DNA from: Cyprinodon diabolis
Taxonomy: Eukaryota > Chordata > Actinopteri > Cyprinodontiformes > Cyprinodontidae
Direction of reading: 5' to 3'
Length of the DNA stretch: 64,000 nt
Assembly (NCBI GenBank): GCA_030533445.1
Contig: CM060083.1
Coordinates: forward strand, 27,764,666-27,828,665
The position numbers were made by a program, and so were the translations under genes. The notes beneath the pieces were generated by a model, which ran no database searches, had not been told where the DNA came from, and was given only the letters and a program-made list of their open reading frames with translations. This document shows, piece after piece, positions 47,160 to 60,107 of the stretch. How positions within the stretch are numbered: position 1 is the first letter of the stretch; each line of letters starts with the position of its first letter.

Positions 47160-47420
47160 ATAAAAGGAGAGCTGCATTCCCAGCATGCATTCCTTTGGAT
47201 TAGAAAAAGCACAGAACCTTAATTGGACTTATTGTTATGCATTGTCACTTCACTGGTCAACATGCAACTGAATACCAATGAGCTGCTGATAAATCATGTC
47301 TTTGCTGAATTTTCTGAGGACGTAAGAGAGGCAATTGCCCAGCGCTGCACTAAGGACGGAAACAAACAAATTAGACTCCAGCATGTTGTAAATGAATGTC
47401 ACACTGAAGGCTATTAGATA
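47160..47420. other. possible conserved non-coding element
   Basis: Dense in homeodomain- and POU-like words (TTAATTGGAC, TTATGCAT, AATTAG) in otherwise complex sequence without repeat signature. A 64-codon plus-strand open frame has no recognised domain. Confidence 0.25.
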
Positions 47421-49021
47421 CTGGAGTTACACATCACTTTGTAAGGATTTTGTCTTGCATAATCAACCACAGTTTAGTAAGTTAATTTCTCAACACACTA
47501 GTTGGGAGGAAAAAATACTGCACTAAGGAAAATAAGATCAAACAATACAGAGCAGATCATGCTTACTATTTATCCAAATAACATTAAAATCCTTCTTTTG
47601 CGGGTTATGTATAAAGTTAGAAGATAGAATAAATTAATCAAACCAAATTATAAGTAGTTTCAACGAAAACACCAGATGAACATTAACAATGTTCCCAAGC
47701 ACCTTATCCAGGCATGGCAGCTGTCTGCTTGGGGTGATGGATAATCAGAAAAGGAAGATAAGAGAACAGAGAGGCATCAAACAGTAAACAAATTACCAAT
47801 TAACATCGGAAGTGAGGGTGTTTGTCAGGAATTTATGAATCATCACCTGTGTAATATAAACCATAGCTACTATAAAATTATAACAGCATTAACATACATA
47901 TAACAGGCAAACTTGATATATTAGATCTCATTCTTATATAGTTTTCTTCTTTATTGCTTTTTTGTTTTTTATCTCCTTTTTTGCCTATATATTGGTAAAA
48001 CATTTAACAGGATTTATTTCTTGATGTGCCATGGGCACTTAGTACAGGCTGTTGGTCTGCTAAAATTGTTTAGGTTCACTGATATGCTCTGTGCACATGG
48101 GGTCTTTTAAAGCATTGATCTTATGCATCAATGGTCCAATGCTGTCATTAGAGCTATTTAGAATCTTCATTGAGATGGGTGTTTTTACATATTATCCTCT
48201 CTGCTAATGTTAATAAGGTGTAGAATATATGGCAGATGTTGCTTCTTCATTCTAGTGATAGCTAATGGTAGCAGTAATAACAAAATACTTCCATTACAGG
48301 ATAATAGAGCACTGACACTATATAGACCTTTGAAACGTTCATTGATGCATAATTGTATGTCAAATATGCATTCTCTATATATTGAAAAAGAATGCTGTAT
48401 GAGTGTAACAGGTAAACATTGTAAAGCACTTTGATTTAAAGGACATGCATATACATGCACAACACCTATATTGCTAGATTAATACCCTTCTCTGATGTAT
48501 AAGAAGTGAAAGCTTTTTTCATTTCACCTACATAAAAAATAAAAAAAGCTACAAAGCAGTCTCCCTTCCAACACTAAAATGATTGTTGAGATAAGCATCT
48601 ATTGTTGTTTTTTTAAAGCTAGGGAGCTGTAGTTAGAAACAATTATTATTAAATCAATGAACAAATGTAATGAAAAATACAATGTATATTTATCAAGATT
48701 TTAAAATCATATTACTTGAGATATTTTTCGGAGATTGGGTCTCTTTTTGTGACTATGGGGTCATTGTATACCAAAGTAAACCATTGTTTTTTACTTTTTA
48801 ATTCTGTGTGTGGCAGACAAGGGACATCATATCAAGGCTTTTGGAGACAGAAATGCCTTATTTGGGATGCTAATGGGTTCTTGCTGCTATTTGCATATGA
48901 TGTGAATCCGTTTTTAACAAAGTGTAAATCTGAGGAGATAATATTCAGAGACCAGGGAGATAGATGAGTTTCTTCTTCCGTTTGTTGGTCACTTTGGGCC
49001 TCAAGTGTAGAACTTGAAGTG
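47421..49021. other. no recognised feature
   Basis: AT-rich, with nothing recognised beyond short chance open frames. Confidence 0.45.
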
Positions 49022-50109
49022 CAGTGCCTTACAAAAGTAACCCTTGAACTTTTCATGCATGTTCTTTTTTTACCTTCTGTTCATACTCGGATTTATGTTT
49101 TTGGAATTTCAGGGGTGATTTGCTGAATGAAATACATACAATAAAACATGACAGATTATACATTTGAAAGTGAAAAATTAAGTAAAACATATGCCTTGTT
49201 TTATTTAATCTGAAGTAAGCAGATTTCTGCAATATCAAACTCACTTTGACTAACAATGTTCAACTCCATTTTGATCATGAACTCCACGGTTTAACAATAC
49301 TGGAATGACCGCTTTGTAATTCAGGGTTGTCAAACTTTTGATGAGGTCCAGTGTCCTGTAACCTTTATATTTGACACTATTTCAACAGATCAGAATCAAA
49401 TAATTTGATCATTAATCGAATTCTGAGAACTTCTTGCTTCATTCAGAAATGTAAAAGTTGCAGGACATCAGACCTCGAGGATAAAGTCTCCCTTCTCTGG
49501 ATCCTGGTTCCTTCCTTTTGATCAAAAACAAGGTTTTGATGGGCTTTTCTTCAGCAGGAACAGGTAATATGGTTGAAATTGATGGGAAGATAGTTGAAGC
49601 CAAATATAGGACCGTTGAGGACGAAAACCTGTTAGAGTCTGCAAAAGACCTGAGACTGGGATGGAGATTTATCTTCAAACAAGATAAAACATAAGCTAAA
49701 ATCTACAATGGAATGGTTCAAAAATAAAAATATCGAGGTCAAAGTCCAATTGAATTGAATCAAATTGAGAATCTGTGGAAAGAACTGAAAACTGCTGCTT
49801 ACAAATGCCCTCAATGTGCTTGAGTAGTCTCGATGTGCAAAACTGACATACCCTAAGCGACTTGCAGTTGTAATTGCAGCTCAAGGTGGTGCTACAAAGT
49901 ATTAAATTCAAGGGGGTAGAATTATTTAGCACACCCAGTTTTCCAAATTTTTTATGTTAAAAAAGTCAAAAATATCAAATAAATTTTGTTTTCCTTCATG
50001 ATTGTGTCCTACTTGTTGTTGATTCTTCACAAAAGATTTACAGTCTTATATCTTTACATTTGCAGCCTGAAATGTGGCAAAAGGGGACAAACACTTTTGC
50101 AAGGCACTG
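49022..50109 (+). mobile_element. decayed Tc1 element with both termini
   Basis: Terminal repeats CAGTGCCTTACAAAAGT (49,022) and ACTTTTGCAAGGCACTG (50,093-50,109) face each other. TA follows on the right; the left flank is TG. The plus-strand transposase is ruined, but its C-terminal part is readable: GQSPIELNQIENLWKELKTAAY near 49,738-49,803, the [11 protein letters not shown] block. The 5' half of the gene is largely deleted (element about 1.09 kb against roughly 1.6 kb for full copies of this lineage). Confidence 0.8.
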
Positions 50110-50389
50110 TACATGGGTCAAAAGTGATTAGAGAGATCAGAGGCTTAAATGTTTTCTGATGAATCCTATCAGAACTGAGTGGTGCACAATACCAAACTCT
50201 CAATTTTCAGATCTTAACTCTGGCCACAGGATATTAAAACATGACAAAAAGATGTAACTGGTGGATACAAACATCTGCGTTTCCAGAGTACAGTCTGGAC
50301 TCAGCCCAAGAAAGGTGGATTTGCTACATGGACTCGCTGTGGCATTATTATAATAAGCTTATTTAATGTTACTATATTTATTTTCACTC

Positions 50390-51360
50390 AGTGCTGCATT
50401 CCCTTTTCTCCAAGATCTTCCGTTGATGGTGGTAGAGTCTGACTGCTGCACAAAGCCTTCTTCAACACATCCCATGGTTTATATATGGTTTAAGGTCTGG
50501 ACTCTGTGGTGGCCAATCCATGTGAGGTAATTATGTCTCCATGAACCACTATTTCACAATTGTATGTCTATGAATCCTGGAAATGTCATCTTGGAATATG
50601 CCTGTGCCAACAGGGAAGACCAAATCCATTGATGGAATAACCTGGTCTGTCAGTGTTCTCTGGTCATCAGATGACCTCATTCTTTGACCATATGCTGTTG
50701 ATAAACCTAAAACTTTCTAAATGCAGCAAGGCTAGCTCATTCCACTGCCCCCACAGAGTTGTGCAGTGGGCACTAGTCAATATGGTTGCATCACTTTACC
50801 ATCACTTTACCATGTACTTACCCCCATGTGCCCATCACTCTAATCACTCTGAAACAGGGTCAATCTGGACTCTTAAAATTTGGGGCTCCAGACTACAACC
50901 GTTAAGCTCCTGAGCAAACTGTACCCTTTTTCCCAGTTTTCTTCAGGCTCCACAGCTTTTCATTCTCATCACCTTCAGTACCTCTTCACATTGTGCATAT
51001 GGAAATGCTTTTATTGTGTCTATGAAACATAGCCCGCAGTTCCACTGTTTTTTCTTCGATTTGATTTCACCAAACATTTAAGTAATCTCTAAACACTATC
51101 TTTTTTACTTGGCAAATTTTCCTTCAAAGACATTGGGTCTCCACTATTCTTCTAGTTTCTAATAATATGTTGGACAACTCCTACACCCAATTTTGGTAGT
51201 TTCTGCAATCCCCTTAGATGTTTTCTCTGCTTGATGCATGCCACTGATTTAACCTTTCTGAAAAAGACTGACATCTTTTCCACAATCACGGGATATGCTG
51301 TTCAACATCAACAATAAAAAACGAGAAGCAACTCTTTGAACCAGTTAGGGTTAAATAATG
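50390..51360 (-). mobile_element. decayed Tc1-like element (minus-strand transposase relic)
   Basis: The minus strand reads MDWPPQSPDLKPYINHGM near 50,470-50,525, matching the [17 protein letters not shown] block with the final catalytic Glu lost. Upstream parts follow in order up to a GGATGTGTTG-like and AGATGTTTTCTCTGCTTGATG block near 51,210-51,240. Many stops and indels. It belongs to a different Tc1 lineage from its neighbour at 49,022. Confidence 0.75.
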
Positions 51361-51689
51361 TGTTATATATGACATAATTTGACAGAATATAAAATGAGAT
51401 TTTCTAATGTCAACTATGTAGGACATAACCCTCTTTGTAAGGAATAAATAGGCACAAATGAATAGTCAAGGAGTAAATAATAAGCTGAATGTGTTTCCGC
51501 ATATTTAAAATATAGCTGTGCTATTTTTACAAAGCCTATCCATGCACTTGCACATCACATTGTTTATAGGGTTTGCTGTTTTTCAAAAATTGTATTTAAT
51601 ATTTCTTATGCAACAGCAGAGAAGTTGTTAACCTTAATAGTTGTATTTTGATACTTTAGGACTGAAGGATTTTTATTTTTTCCCTCTGA
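51361..51689. other. no recognised feature
   Basis: AT-rich, with nothing recognised. Confidence 0.45.
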
Positions 51690-52030
51690 TGAAGCTTTTT
51701 TATGATCCCAAAGATGGAGGGAATCACAGTACCCATAATAAAGAATGTTAATATGCATCTTCACAATGCAAAATTCATCCTATGTCAGAAATATACAATG
51801 CAGAGCAAGCTGTTCTCCAGAATAAGACTGTCATGCCTCACAAAGAGCAAAGTGCCCAATTTTCGTCAGCCAACTGAAGATTTGTGATATGAAATGAAAC
51901 CTCCCAGTACTCCCATCAATATAGTGCAATTACGGACAACAGAGAAATTACTCATGCAACAAGGCAATCCATATTTCTGTCACTTGCCACATTTCAAACG
52001 CAATCAGAGATTCAATAGGGAGACCTAAAA
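51690..52030. other. possible conserved non-coding element
   Basis: Complex sequence with words such as TTAATATGCATCTT, ATTACGGACAAC and TTACTCATGCAACAAG and no repeat signature. This is a texture-based guess. Confidence 0.25.
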
Positions 52031-53639
52031 ACATTTCTTGCAACACATCTTTGTGAAGCAGAATCCAAATGCCAACTTTATAAAAAATCATGCAGGATCA
52101 AATGCTTTTTATTGTATGTAATCATGGCTATATGCAATAATACTTTTAACAAATAGCCTTACTGTAGCTCAGTAAGATGTATTTTTCAAAAACGATAAAA
52201 ATCATTGTAATAATGTGCATGAAAACTGCACAGGCAGTCTTAATTTTCAGAGTCCCTCAAAAATCATGCGCTGGAGTGCAATGAAGTCAAGGTTTAATCA
52301 AAATCTTGGAGAGAGGTGAAATGGAGCATAACTAAGCATCTGGAAACAGCAACGAATGCTTCCCTCAAGATGCTCAGTGAAACCACAAGAGAGAAGGACC
52401 AGTTTGCATGAACTCATCATGGGGAAGTAACTGTGATTAATGTGTGCTATTATAAGTTTCTGTTTGCTTAGTTTTTGAGGACAAAAATGTGACTTTATGC
52501 AATGATGATCACTAGATTTATTTTTGTTTTCCTCTCTAGCCGCGCTGTCTTAATCTACACTTTGATTTGGTAGGTTAAGCTGAGTATGTGCACTAATGTG
52601 GGGTGTCTTGTTTTTCTTTTATTTATTAATTTCGTCAAATTGAATGAGATTTTGATATTGTTGTGTTGATATTTGAAATAAGCATAATAAATTAGATGAA
52701 TTAAGGCGTAAAATTATAAATGCTATTTATTTAATCAAAAATACTGCTTTTTCTTTGACTCAGATTTCAGTAATTACAATATTTTTACTCACGAAGAGAA
52801 GACAGCAAAGGCAGTCACAATACCAAGAAGTAATATTTGATAAATATCATCATAGCATAAAATATCTGATTGTTGTTTGGTGTAAGATTTGATACAGGCC
52901 AAAATTGGATCCCCTGAAGACTCTAATCTTCTGATTAGCATATTTCTCGAATCAAGCCATTTATTTTTCAGATTATGGTATTATATCTATGTATATGCAG
53001 TGGTTTTAAGAAGTCTTTATATTGGTTATCAAAATTTAGTTTTATCTTGACTCTGCAACAATTACATTTTGTACAACAAAGTAGATTGTTATGTCTGTTT
53101 GATGAAGTGTTTCAAATGTGTATTCAGAAAGTGTGGGTCTAAATCCCAAACTTCTTTAAAAGCATACCAGAATCTGTGGAATCTGCTTCACAGTAAATAG
53201 AAATCAAAATTAGCTAGGAACTGGCTCTAATAATTGCCCCAAGTTCTCCATGTAACACCAACATTACTCTGTGTAAAACACTTGTCTCTTGTAAGACTTA
53301 TGCAGGATATTGTTGAAATATGATGGATGATTTTAGACCTTGCTGATATTTCCATTAAAGTATTGATAAAACTTCATGTTCTACATACCCCTAATACATA
53401 TACAGTATGTATAAGCAGCACTGCTGACTTTCTACTCTTGCATGTGTTAAAACTAGTAATTGGTTTATTGTACCAGGGTGCCAGTCCTGATTTCAAAGCA
53501 TAATTTGATGAAACATAATGGTATATTTCTCCAACAGTCTTTTGAAAGAGAAAGAGTTTCATGGTCACGTTGTCTTAAAGTACGCAACAGTTAGAGCACA
53601 ACACCTGAACACCTGACAATTGTGTTATTTACAAAGCAA
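52031..53639. other. no recognised feature
   Basis: AT-rich, with nothing recognised. Confidence 0.45.
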
Positions 53640-54600
53640 GCCAAGCCAAGTCAATTCTATTTACCGTATAGGCACTTTAAAAAAACACACCTGACCAAAA
53701 TGTTTAACAAATATGTACACCATAAGATAATCACATAAAATAAGTTAAAAACACCTAGGATGTAAAAATACTATATAAAAGGACACAAAAATAATATATA
53801 AGTAACTTGAGTTAAACATAATATAAAACATAGTTAAAGATAAGCTCTGTGTATGCACCTTGATGCTCTGTCTCTCCGGTTATCTCTCTTATGTCTATTA
53901 AAAAACCAGGATAATGACAACAGATTCTGATAGAAATTGTAATCTTACTCAGATCAGAGAAATTGCTTAGAATGTACAGAAGGCAGCTGGTCACCTCTGG
54001 GCTCACCTCTCAGGAAGTGACTCGATTAATAGTTAAAAACACATTTTGTACATCTCCTCTATGCCACATCATCTTACATCATACACATTAGCAGATGATT
54101 AGACAACCATGACTCCAGCCTTATCAAAATGTTACACTTTGTTCTTAGCTGAAGTATACTGCTCTCATTCCATTTAAACATCTTTGCCATGTACAAAATA
54201 AAGATTATAACTGTATATCTAGACAGAATTAACTGTATATCCAGTTCTAATTAAATTAAAACATCAGTTCTGAGACGCAACAGGTAGCCAATGCCAAGGT
54301 GTAATAAACTAACACATCTTCAGTTATAATCAACAACATGTAAATAATGTTACGAAAAAATACACATGAAATGAATAAGGTGAGCTCTGCCATACTGCGC
54401 CAAAAGTTAGTGAGAAAAGGTGGGTTTTTACAGCAGATTTAACAATGGAAAGGTGGAAAGGCCTCTCTGATGTGTAATGACAACAAACTCCAAAGCCTTG
54501 GAACTTGGAAAACCTGTCCCCTCTGGACTCTTTCAGCTTCCTCAGCACATTCAGGAGAAGATGGTTTGCTGACCTGAGGGATCTAGAAAGGAAATGTGCT
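53640..54600 (-). mobile_element. LINE 3'-end relic (CR1/Rex1-like)
   Basis: The minus strand encodes SRSLRSANHLLLNVLRKLKE followed by SIVKSAVKTHLFSLTFGAVW within 54,330-54,803. This is the RSLRSSxxLLLxVPR...FKxxLKTHLFSLAF ending of CR1/Rex1-type ORF2. The plus-strand left end (53,640-53,830) has AAGTCAATTCTATTT.CC and GGCACTTTAAAAA, the tail of such elements. Frameshifts are present. Confidence 0.7.
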
Positions 54601-55099
54601 TCCAGAAAGGCAAACAAACAAACCATGTGAGTATAAAAGACAATAAAAGAACAATAAAATAAGCACTTTTCAAAACAATAAGTACATGGGGCTTGGGAGT
54701 ATAACCCTGAATGATCATAAAAAAGTGTATACTGTATGGTAAAAAGGAATAGGACTGGACTGATTTGTTTGTGATCTGTCTGTACGGTGGGCCTGAACTG
54801 CAAACAACATCAATAAAATCTTTAAACAAAACTACACTAGAAAAGTGCAACAACATACCCAGAGCCACAATTTATCCAAAAACAGAATGTAATAATTAAG
54901 TTGAAATAAATACAAATAATAAAGTGCAACAAATTTGACCACAATTTTCAAAATTTCCACAGTATGTCTCTTTATTTTGTATTCTGTATGCTCTGCTTAA
55001 GGTCTTCCGAGTGTGCAGAAATCTTTTGTTTGCATTCAGATTACATCTGGAAAAAGGACTATTCCAATAATCACTTTATATCAATTCCAGATCATGGTG
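54601..55099. other. no recognised feature
   Basis: AT-rich, with nothing recognised. Confidence 0.4.
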
Positions 55100-55640
55100 T
55101 CCTGTCTCAGTTCATTGGTGTAACCTACCATGAGTAAGTGAAACAGTGCCACTGCATGAACGAGGGATTTGTTCTGGCCACAACACAGCTTGAACTAATC
55201 AGCTTCTTATTCATACACTGGGCCAGTGAGAAAATCAGGCACATGCATCACTCCTATGTCTCAGCGGCAGGCGGTTTGGTAGGGAATCTTGACTTAGTTA
55301 AAGCTCCTGTGAACCATAGCCTGATTTGTACAGGGGTTGAGTGAGCGAGGGAGCGAACCATCACTGTAACAGTACAGTACTAATCATTCATTCAGTTTCA
55401 TCTTACAGTACCAGAGAGGATAAACCACTGTCATGTTTGCGATGTACTACTTGCTCTGTGGGAGCATTTTCACTTGTCTTGTCGGTTGGCTTTGCAGAGC
55501 TAGTTTCAGCTGTTAGCTTTAGCCTGGCTATCGTAGGCAAACTTATGCTGTTACTCTGAAATAGCAGATGCCGTTGGGTGAGTCTGAGAAAGGGATGGTT
55601 TCCCTCCTGATTGGCTTGGGCTAATTCTAACTAAAACGGA
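55100..55640. other. GC-richer island (unassigned)
   Basis: Above-background GC with two short plus-strand open frames (68 and 72 codons) lacking recognised motifs. It may be an old repeat or a conserved element. Confidence 0.2.
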
Positions 55641-57424
55641 AAGTTCGGAATCAGTTGATTATAGTGGTTAGGTTCAGTTTGTTTACACAAATATTTAATT
55701 CATTTGAACTGCTGGCAGTTTGAGGATGGCTCTGTTCACCTTTTAATTCTTTTTCTTTGTTAAAAGTCACAGAACCCTGACAAAAAGACTGTAATAAACA
55801 ATCAAAGTTGTTTTGATATTGACCTAACTTCATTTTAACAGTCTTGGGTTTCTGTAAAAAGATATGAACTATTTAATACTTAATCCTACCTTATACTTGC
55901 TGGTAAATTGCAAACACCATGGATTTTACTGTGGTGTTTGAGCAGTGTGACAGATTGACAAAGTTACTTAAGCCTAACAAAATGAAAAGGAGATTTGCAA
56001 TGATCTTTGAAACTTCAGAATATTATTTACTCTGTGACTGCAGATATATGGCAACATATCTCTCTTGACAAGTCTTTAATATTTATAGAATCCTGCTTCT
56101 TAAGAAGAAAGAGATAATAGAGTGAGTCAGAGGAGTGAAAAATGATAACCGTAAGAGCTATAGAAAATGTCATTTTCTATCAGACTGCAATCTTTCACTA
56201 CCGATTCAGGTAAAAGCAGCTTGGCTAGAGTTTCAGGCCAGGATGTTAATGCTTGACACAGGGTACCTTTTGGAATAAATTATCTTTTCAAAAATCATTC
56301 AAGTCAGCTGTGAACGTGCCATTTTTTGCATTAACAACTAACTGTTATTCATTAATGGTGATTCCAGAAAACTAGCAGCTAACAGATAACAGCTTTATTA
56401 AAAACAGCTAACAGATAACAGCTTTATTAAAGTACAGAAAAATTACAATCCTTACCAGAATCATTAACATATTCACAAAAGGAAGTTTTTGAACTGGACT
56501 GATCAAGATGCAAAACAGCATTAAGACAGGCATTTAATGAACTTTAACAAATCCAATAAAGCTTTCACAAAAAAGATTGTGCAAAGTAACATACTTTAGA
56601 TTAAAAAAGTCTATGTATTTTATTTTTAAAAATAGAGCTGAATAAGAGGTGGAATAACCCTTTAAATGTTTCCCAAATTGAGAGCTGCAATCAAAAACCA
56701 ACTTCAAATTTGTGTTTTATTGGCCTTAAACTTTCCACAATAATACGACATATTTTAACTTCATGGAGAGGAATTGTCTTTCTTATTTCACACTTTCATT
56801 GTCACATTATACATTTATGTCCTATCTACATATATTTTGATTTCATAATGAACTCACTTCATTTTTAGCACCTGTGTTCCAGATACTGTGATACACCTGT
56901 GTTCCAGATCCACCATACCCCACATTTCTTAGTTTGTCTGACCAGTTTTATAGAGAGGAACAAATTAATTTTTATTGAATGCATTGCCCTTTATTGTGCG
57001 TTCACACCGTCAGTGGTGTCTGCAGCCAAAGCGCTGGACAAACATAGTACCCCTAAGAAAATAGTGTGGACAAGAACGGTGAAGCAGCCAGCGGTGAGTT
57101 CTACTGTATGTGGTGAAAGTAAATGCTCAAGTTGTAAAATCAGACATTTTTTGCCAAATTGTGTCAAACAAATCAGGGACTGGTTTTTCAATAAACATGG
57201 AATAGTGACAAAGAATGAAATGAAGAATTCTCTTAAGAGCTTTTTAGGTGGCTTTTAAAAAGCTTTTTTAAGAAACACTGAATTATTCATCATTCAACAT
57301 CCTAGCTCAAGTCAAGTCCATGCCCAGCTTCTGCCTCTCCCCTGCACTGGTGCTTCCTGCTTTAATGTATAAAAAGAAGGCACTGCTGAATCCGGCTGTC
57401 ACCAACATAGCTCCAAACTGGTTC
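55641..57424. other. unassigned, contains a tandem duplication
   Basis: Mostly AT-rich. A 119-codon plus-strand open frame at 56,899-57,258 has no recognised domain. The direct duplication is listed separately. Confidence 0.35.
56376..56431. repeat. 29-bp tandem duplication
   Basis: Two copies of CAGCTAACAGATAACAGCTT plus TATTAAA(AA), starting at 56,376 and 56,405. Confidence 0.9.
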
Positions 57425-57935
57425 AGATCAGACCTTGCCTGGCCAGTCAGACTGATACAACGTAATCACGGTGTATAAGTCTGGTAAAGAGCTGTTACGG
57501 TTCTATTTCAGGGTAGGACTGACAGGGTCATCCTCACCAGGTTAGAACCAATCAGATAACTACAATTGTGACACAGAAGCTTTAAGTGACGTGCACTGTT
57601 TTTGTGATTTTGTAGTCTGTGAAACATGTCAAGCTCTAGTTTTCTCGAGATTTCTGACAGTTTTGCTTAAAAAAAAATCTTAAGATATAAGGTATGCTGT
57701 CTATTACTTTTATATTTTCATTGGAAGCTTGCTCCATTGAGGTTGCCAGCTTGTTCTTATGCTAGCAGAAAAATACTGCTGCATTATGGGTAATTCTGGC
57801 ATTAAGGGTTAGCACTGCAAAGTCCCGCCCCCCAGGCCTTGATTAGTTTGCTCAGATCAGGTTGGAGTCAACGCCGGTTTACCAGACTGAATAATACTCC
57901 ATGTAATCCAATCTGGCTTGGCAATCTAGATCAGA
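57425..57935. mobile_element. possible non-autonomous DNA transposon
   Basis: Opposed, imperfect blocks at the two ends: AGATCAGACCTTGCCTGGCCAG on the left against CTGGCTTGGCAATCTAGATC on the right. No target duplication was established. Internal sequence is non-coding. Confidence 0.3.
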
Positions 57936-58270
57936 GGTCCGTTTCACGAAGTAGGCTTAACAAACTCATATTCAAATCTGCAACTCTAAATTGATCTAGC
58001 CTAATGTTGGGAACTCTGAGTTTTCAGCTTGACAATGGCTGCTATGAATTAGTTCAATCAATTCCAAGTAGAACCACTCAGAGTTTAGCACGTGCGAAAC
58101 AAGTATGAAAAGCCATTATCATTGTAGCATCGATTTGACGAATCATAATGACAACAGGCAACAGGAAGTACCTATTTCACCCCACTGGAACTAGAGATTT
58201 TAATGCAGAAATTCTGCAAAGAAGAGGAAGATGGTGAATGAGAAGATTGTTCCTCGAGTTAATGCATATT
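57936..58270. mobile_element. probable DNA-transposon relic (CAGAGTT-rich)
   Basis: Starts GAGGTCCGTTTCACGAAG.AGG and has repeated AACTCTGAGTTTT / CACTCAGAGTTTAGC words. A block then follows with ACAACAGGAAGTACC, ATTTCACCCC and AAGAGGAAGATGGTGAATGA. The order matches a non-autonomous element common in fish; the superfamily (Harbinger-like?) is not certain. Confidence 0.4.
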
Positions 58271-59238
58271 TTCATATGAAGTGTCTATGGCAGGCTGCAT
58301 TATTTATTAAAAGCAATCTCCCTTCTGTTGTTCCAATTGTAGATCACTAAAATAAGTTTCTTTCTGATAAAAATTACACTCCTAGACCTAACTGTAATAA
58401 TATATCTTCTAAATTACATTTTTGAAGCAGAAACAACATTTTTGTTTTATATATCTAAAAGTGTTTACACATTTTATGTAGCGGTTCTGACATTTATCAG
58501 CTTCACTGAATATGTATTTATATATGAGAAACATTTTTCATAATTAAAATAATACAAATGCTCACCAGTAACATTAGGAATATGGAGATCTGAAATAAAT
58601 TTCTAGACATCCAGAATGTTTATTCTAGATGTGGAAAATGTCACTTTGTTTTGAAATGATCATTTAGACAAAGAAAAATTATTTTTCCAGATATGAGGAA
58701 TACATATTCAGTAAAACTAGCAAATATCAAAACGGTTTGCCATAAGTCTAAAAACATTGTTCTGATATATAGAACCTGTGCATCATCTCATGTGTCCCTC
58801 CTCATGATGATTCAGTCTTCTTTTACAGTGTAAATACTAAGTGGCTGTTTGCATCTGCGCTTCCGATAGTACATCCCAATAAATGTTTGTTATTAGCCGC
58901 TATCAGACCCAGGCTCATTAGGTTGTTATCATTGAGTGAACCCTAATCGTAACCCTAAAGTAATTCCTTTTCCCCCGTGGAATTAAGGAATCTATGTATG
59001 ATCTGAAAATAATTTCATTAGTTATTCATGTACAGTAAAAATAACTAGATAAAAATTAATTAATCCACATCGCGCTCATATTAAACAAACCAAAAACAAG
59101 TAATCTCATGCCCTGTGAACTGCGTTGTCTCCCCCTATAAATATTCAATTCTGTGTGGAAAAAGTGCAGATCATTCTTTAATGATATCCTCGGACATGGA
59201 ATGTCGTTTTTTTGTTGTTTTTTTTTAAAGATAATTTG
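58271..59238. other. no recognised feature
   Basis: AT-rich. AACCCTAATCGTAACCCTAA near 58,940 is only superficially telomere-like. Confidence 0.45.
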
Positions 59239-59813
59239 TGTAACGGACCTAGTAAATAGGAATTTATTTATTTCAGACAATATTACAAACAGCAATACTT
59301 AACAATTAATAAATCAAACAAATACACACAAAAGAGACTAGTTAACATCAACCAAATTAAACACCAATTTTCAAGCTAACTAAATTCACCTGAACATAAC
59401 TAGAAAAATATCCTCCACCAAATAAACTTATAGGTATATACAGCCAGAGAAAAGGGGATCACATGGGTTAAGGAAGGAATGAAGAGAATCCAGCAGCCAG
59501 TAACTGCAGAGGAGTATTTATGCCAAACAACAAAGAATGGAGTGATCAACTGATTGGAAGCAGGTGTAAACAGAACCATCTAGAAGAGAGCCAAGGGAAA
59601 GGAGGCTGGCACAAAGGAGCAACAGAGAGTAAACAAGAAATACTTGTACATAACAACTCACATAACAACTCAAATACAACCAGAAAACAACTAGAGTGAC
59701 ACAAAATGGGAATGAAACCAATGACTGAAAAACTCAGAATGACATAAATCAAAATATAACTGAAAGCTGAAAAAGAAGACTTAAACAAAACCAAAAAGGA
59801 CAGGATCATGACA
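59239..59813 (-). mobile_element. LTR-like repeat, related to 20,604-21,110
   Basis: On the minus strand it begins TGTCATGATCCTGTCC and ends AGGTCCGTTACA. CATAAATACTCCTCTGCAGT at 59,501-59,522 matches the promoter-like block of the solo LTR, and an AATAAA signal lies near the 3' end. No 5-bp duplication was found (ATTTG against TTAGT). There is no coding region. Confidence 0.55.
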
Positions 59814-60107
59814 TTAGTGGGTGAAAATGATTTATTAAGCTTTTTAAGTTTGCAGTAATAGCTGCAAGTACCTGAATAAAACCCAACAATTTTTGCCAAT
59901 TTTAGTTAATGTAGGTATGTATTCAAAAAATGTTCAATAAGAACATATTTTAGTGGGGTTGAACAGAGCACTATTTATTCTTGTACAGAAAACATACATT
60001 CTCCTGGCTTTCTAAATCCAGTGGATTTTTAGCACTGTTAAATAGTAATTTTTCATTGTTCTATGCTGACAGTTCTGCATATGCGATCATGGCTTTCCTG
60101 TCTCCCA

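Noticed and set aside
56899..57258. 119-codon plus-strand open frame
   Set aside because: No recognisable domain and AT-rich background; treated as chance.
58936..58962. Telomere-like AACCCTAATCGTAACCCTAA
   Set aside because: Only two imperfect units, too short for an interstitial telomeric repeat.
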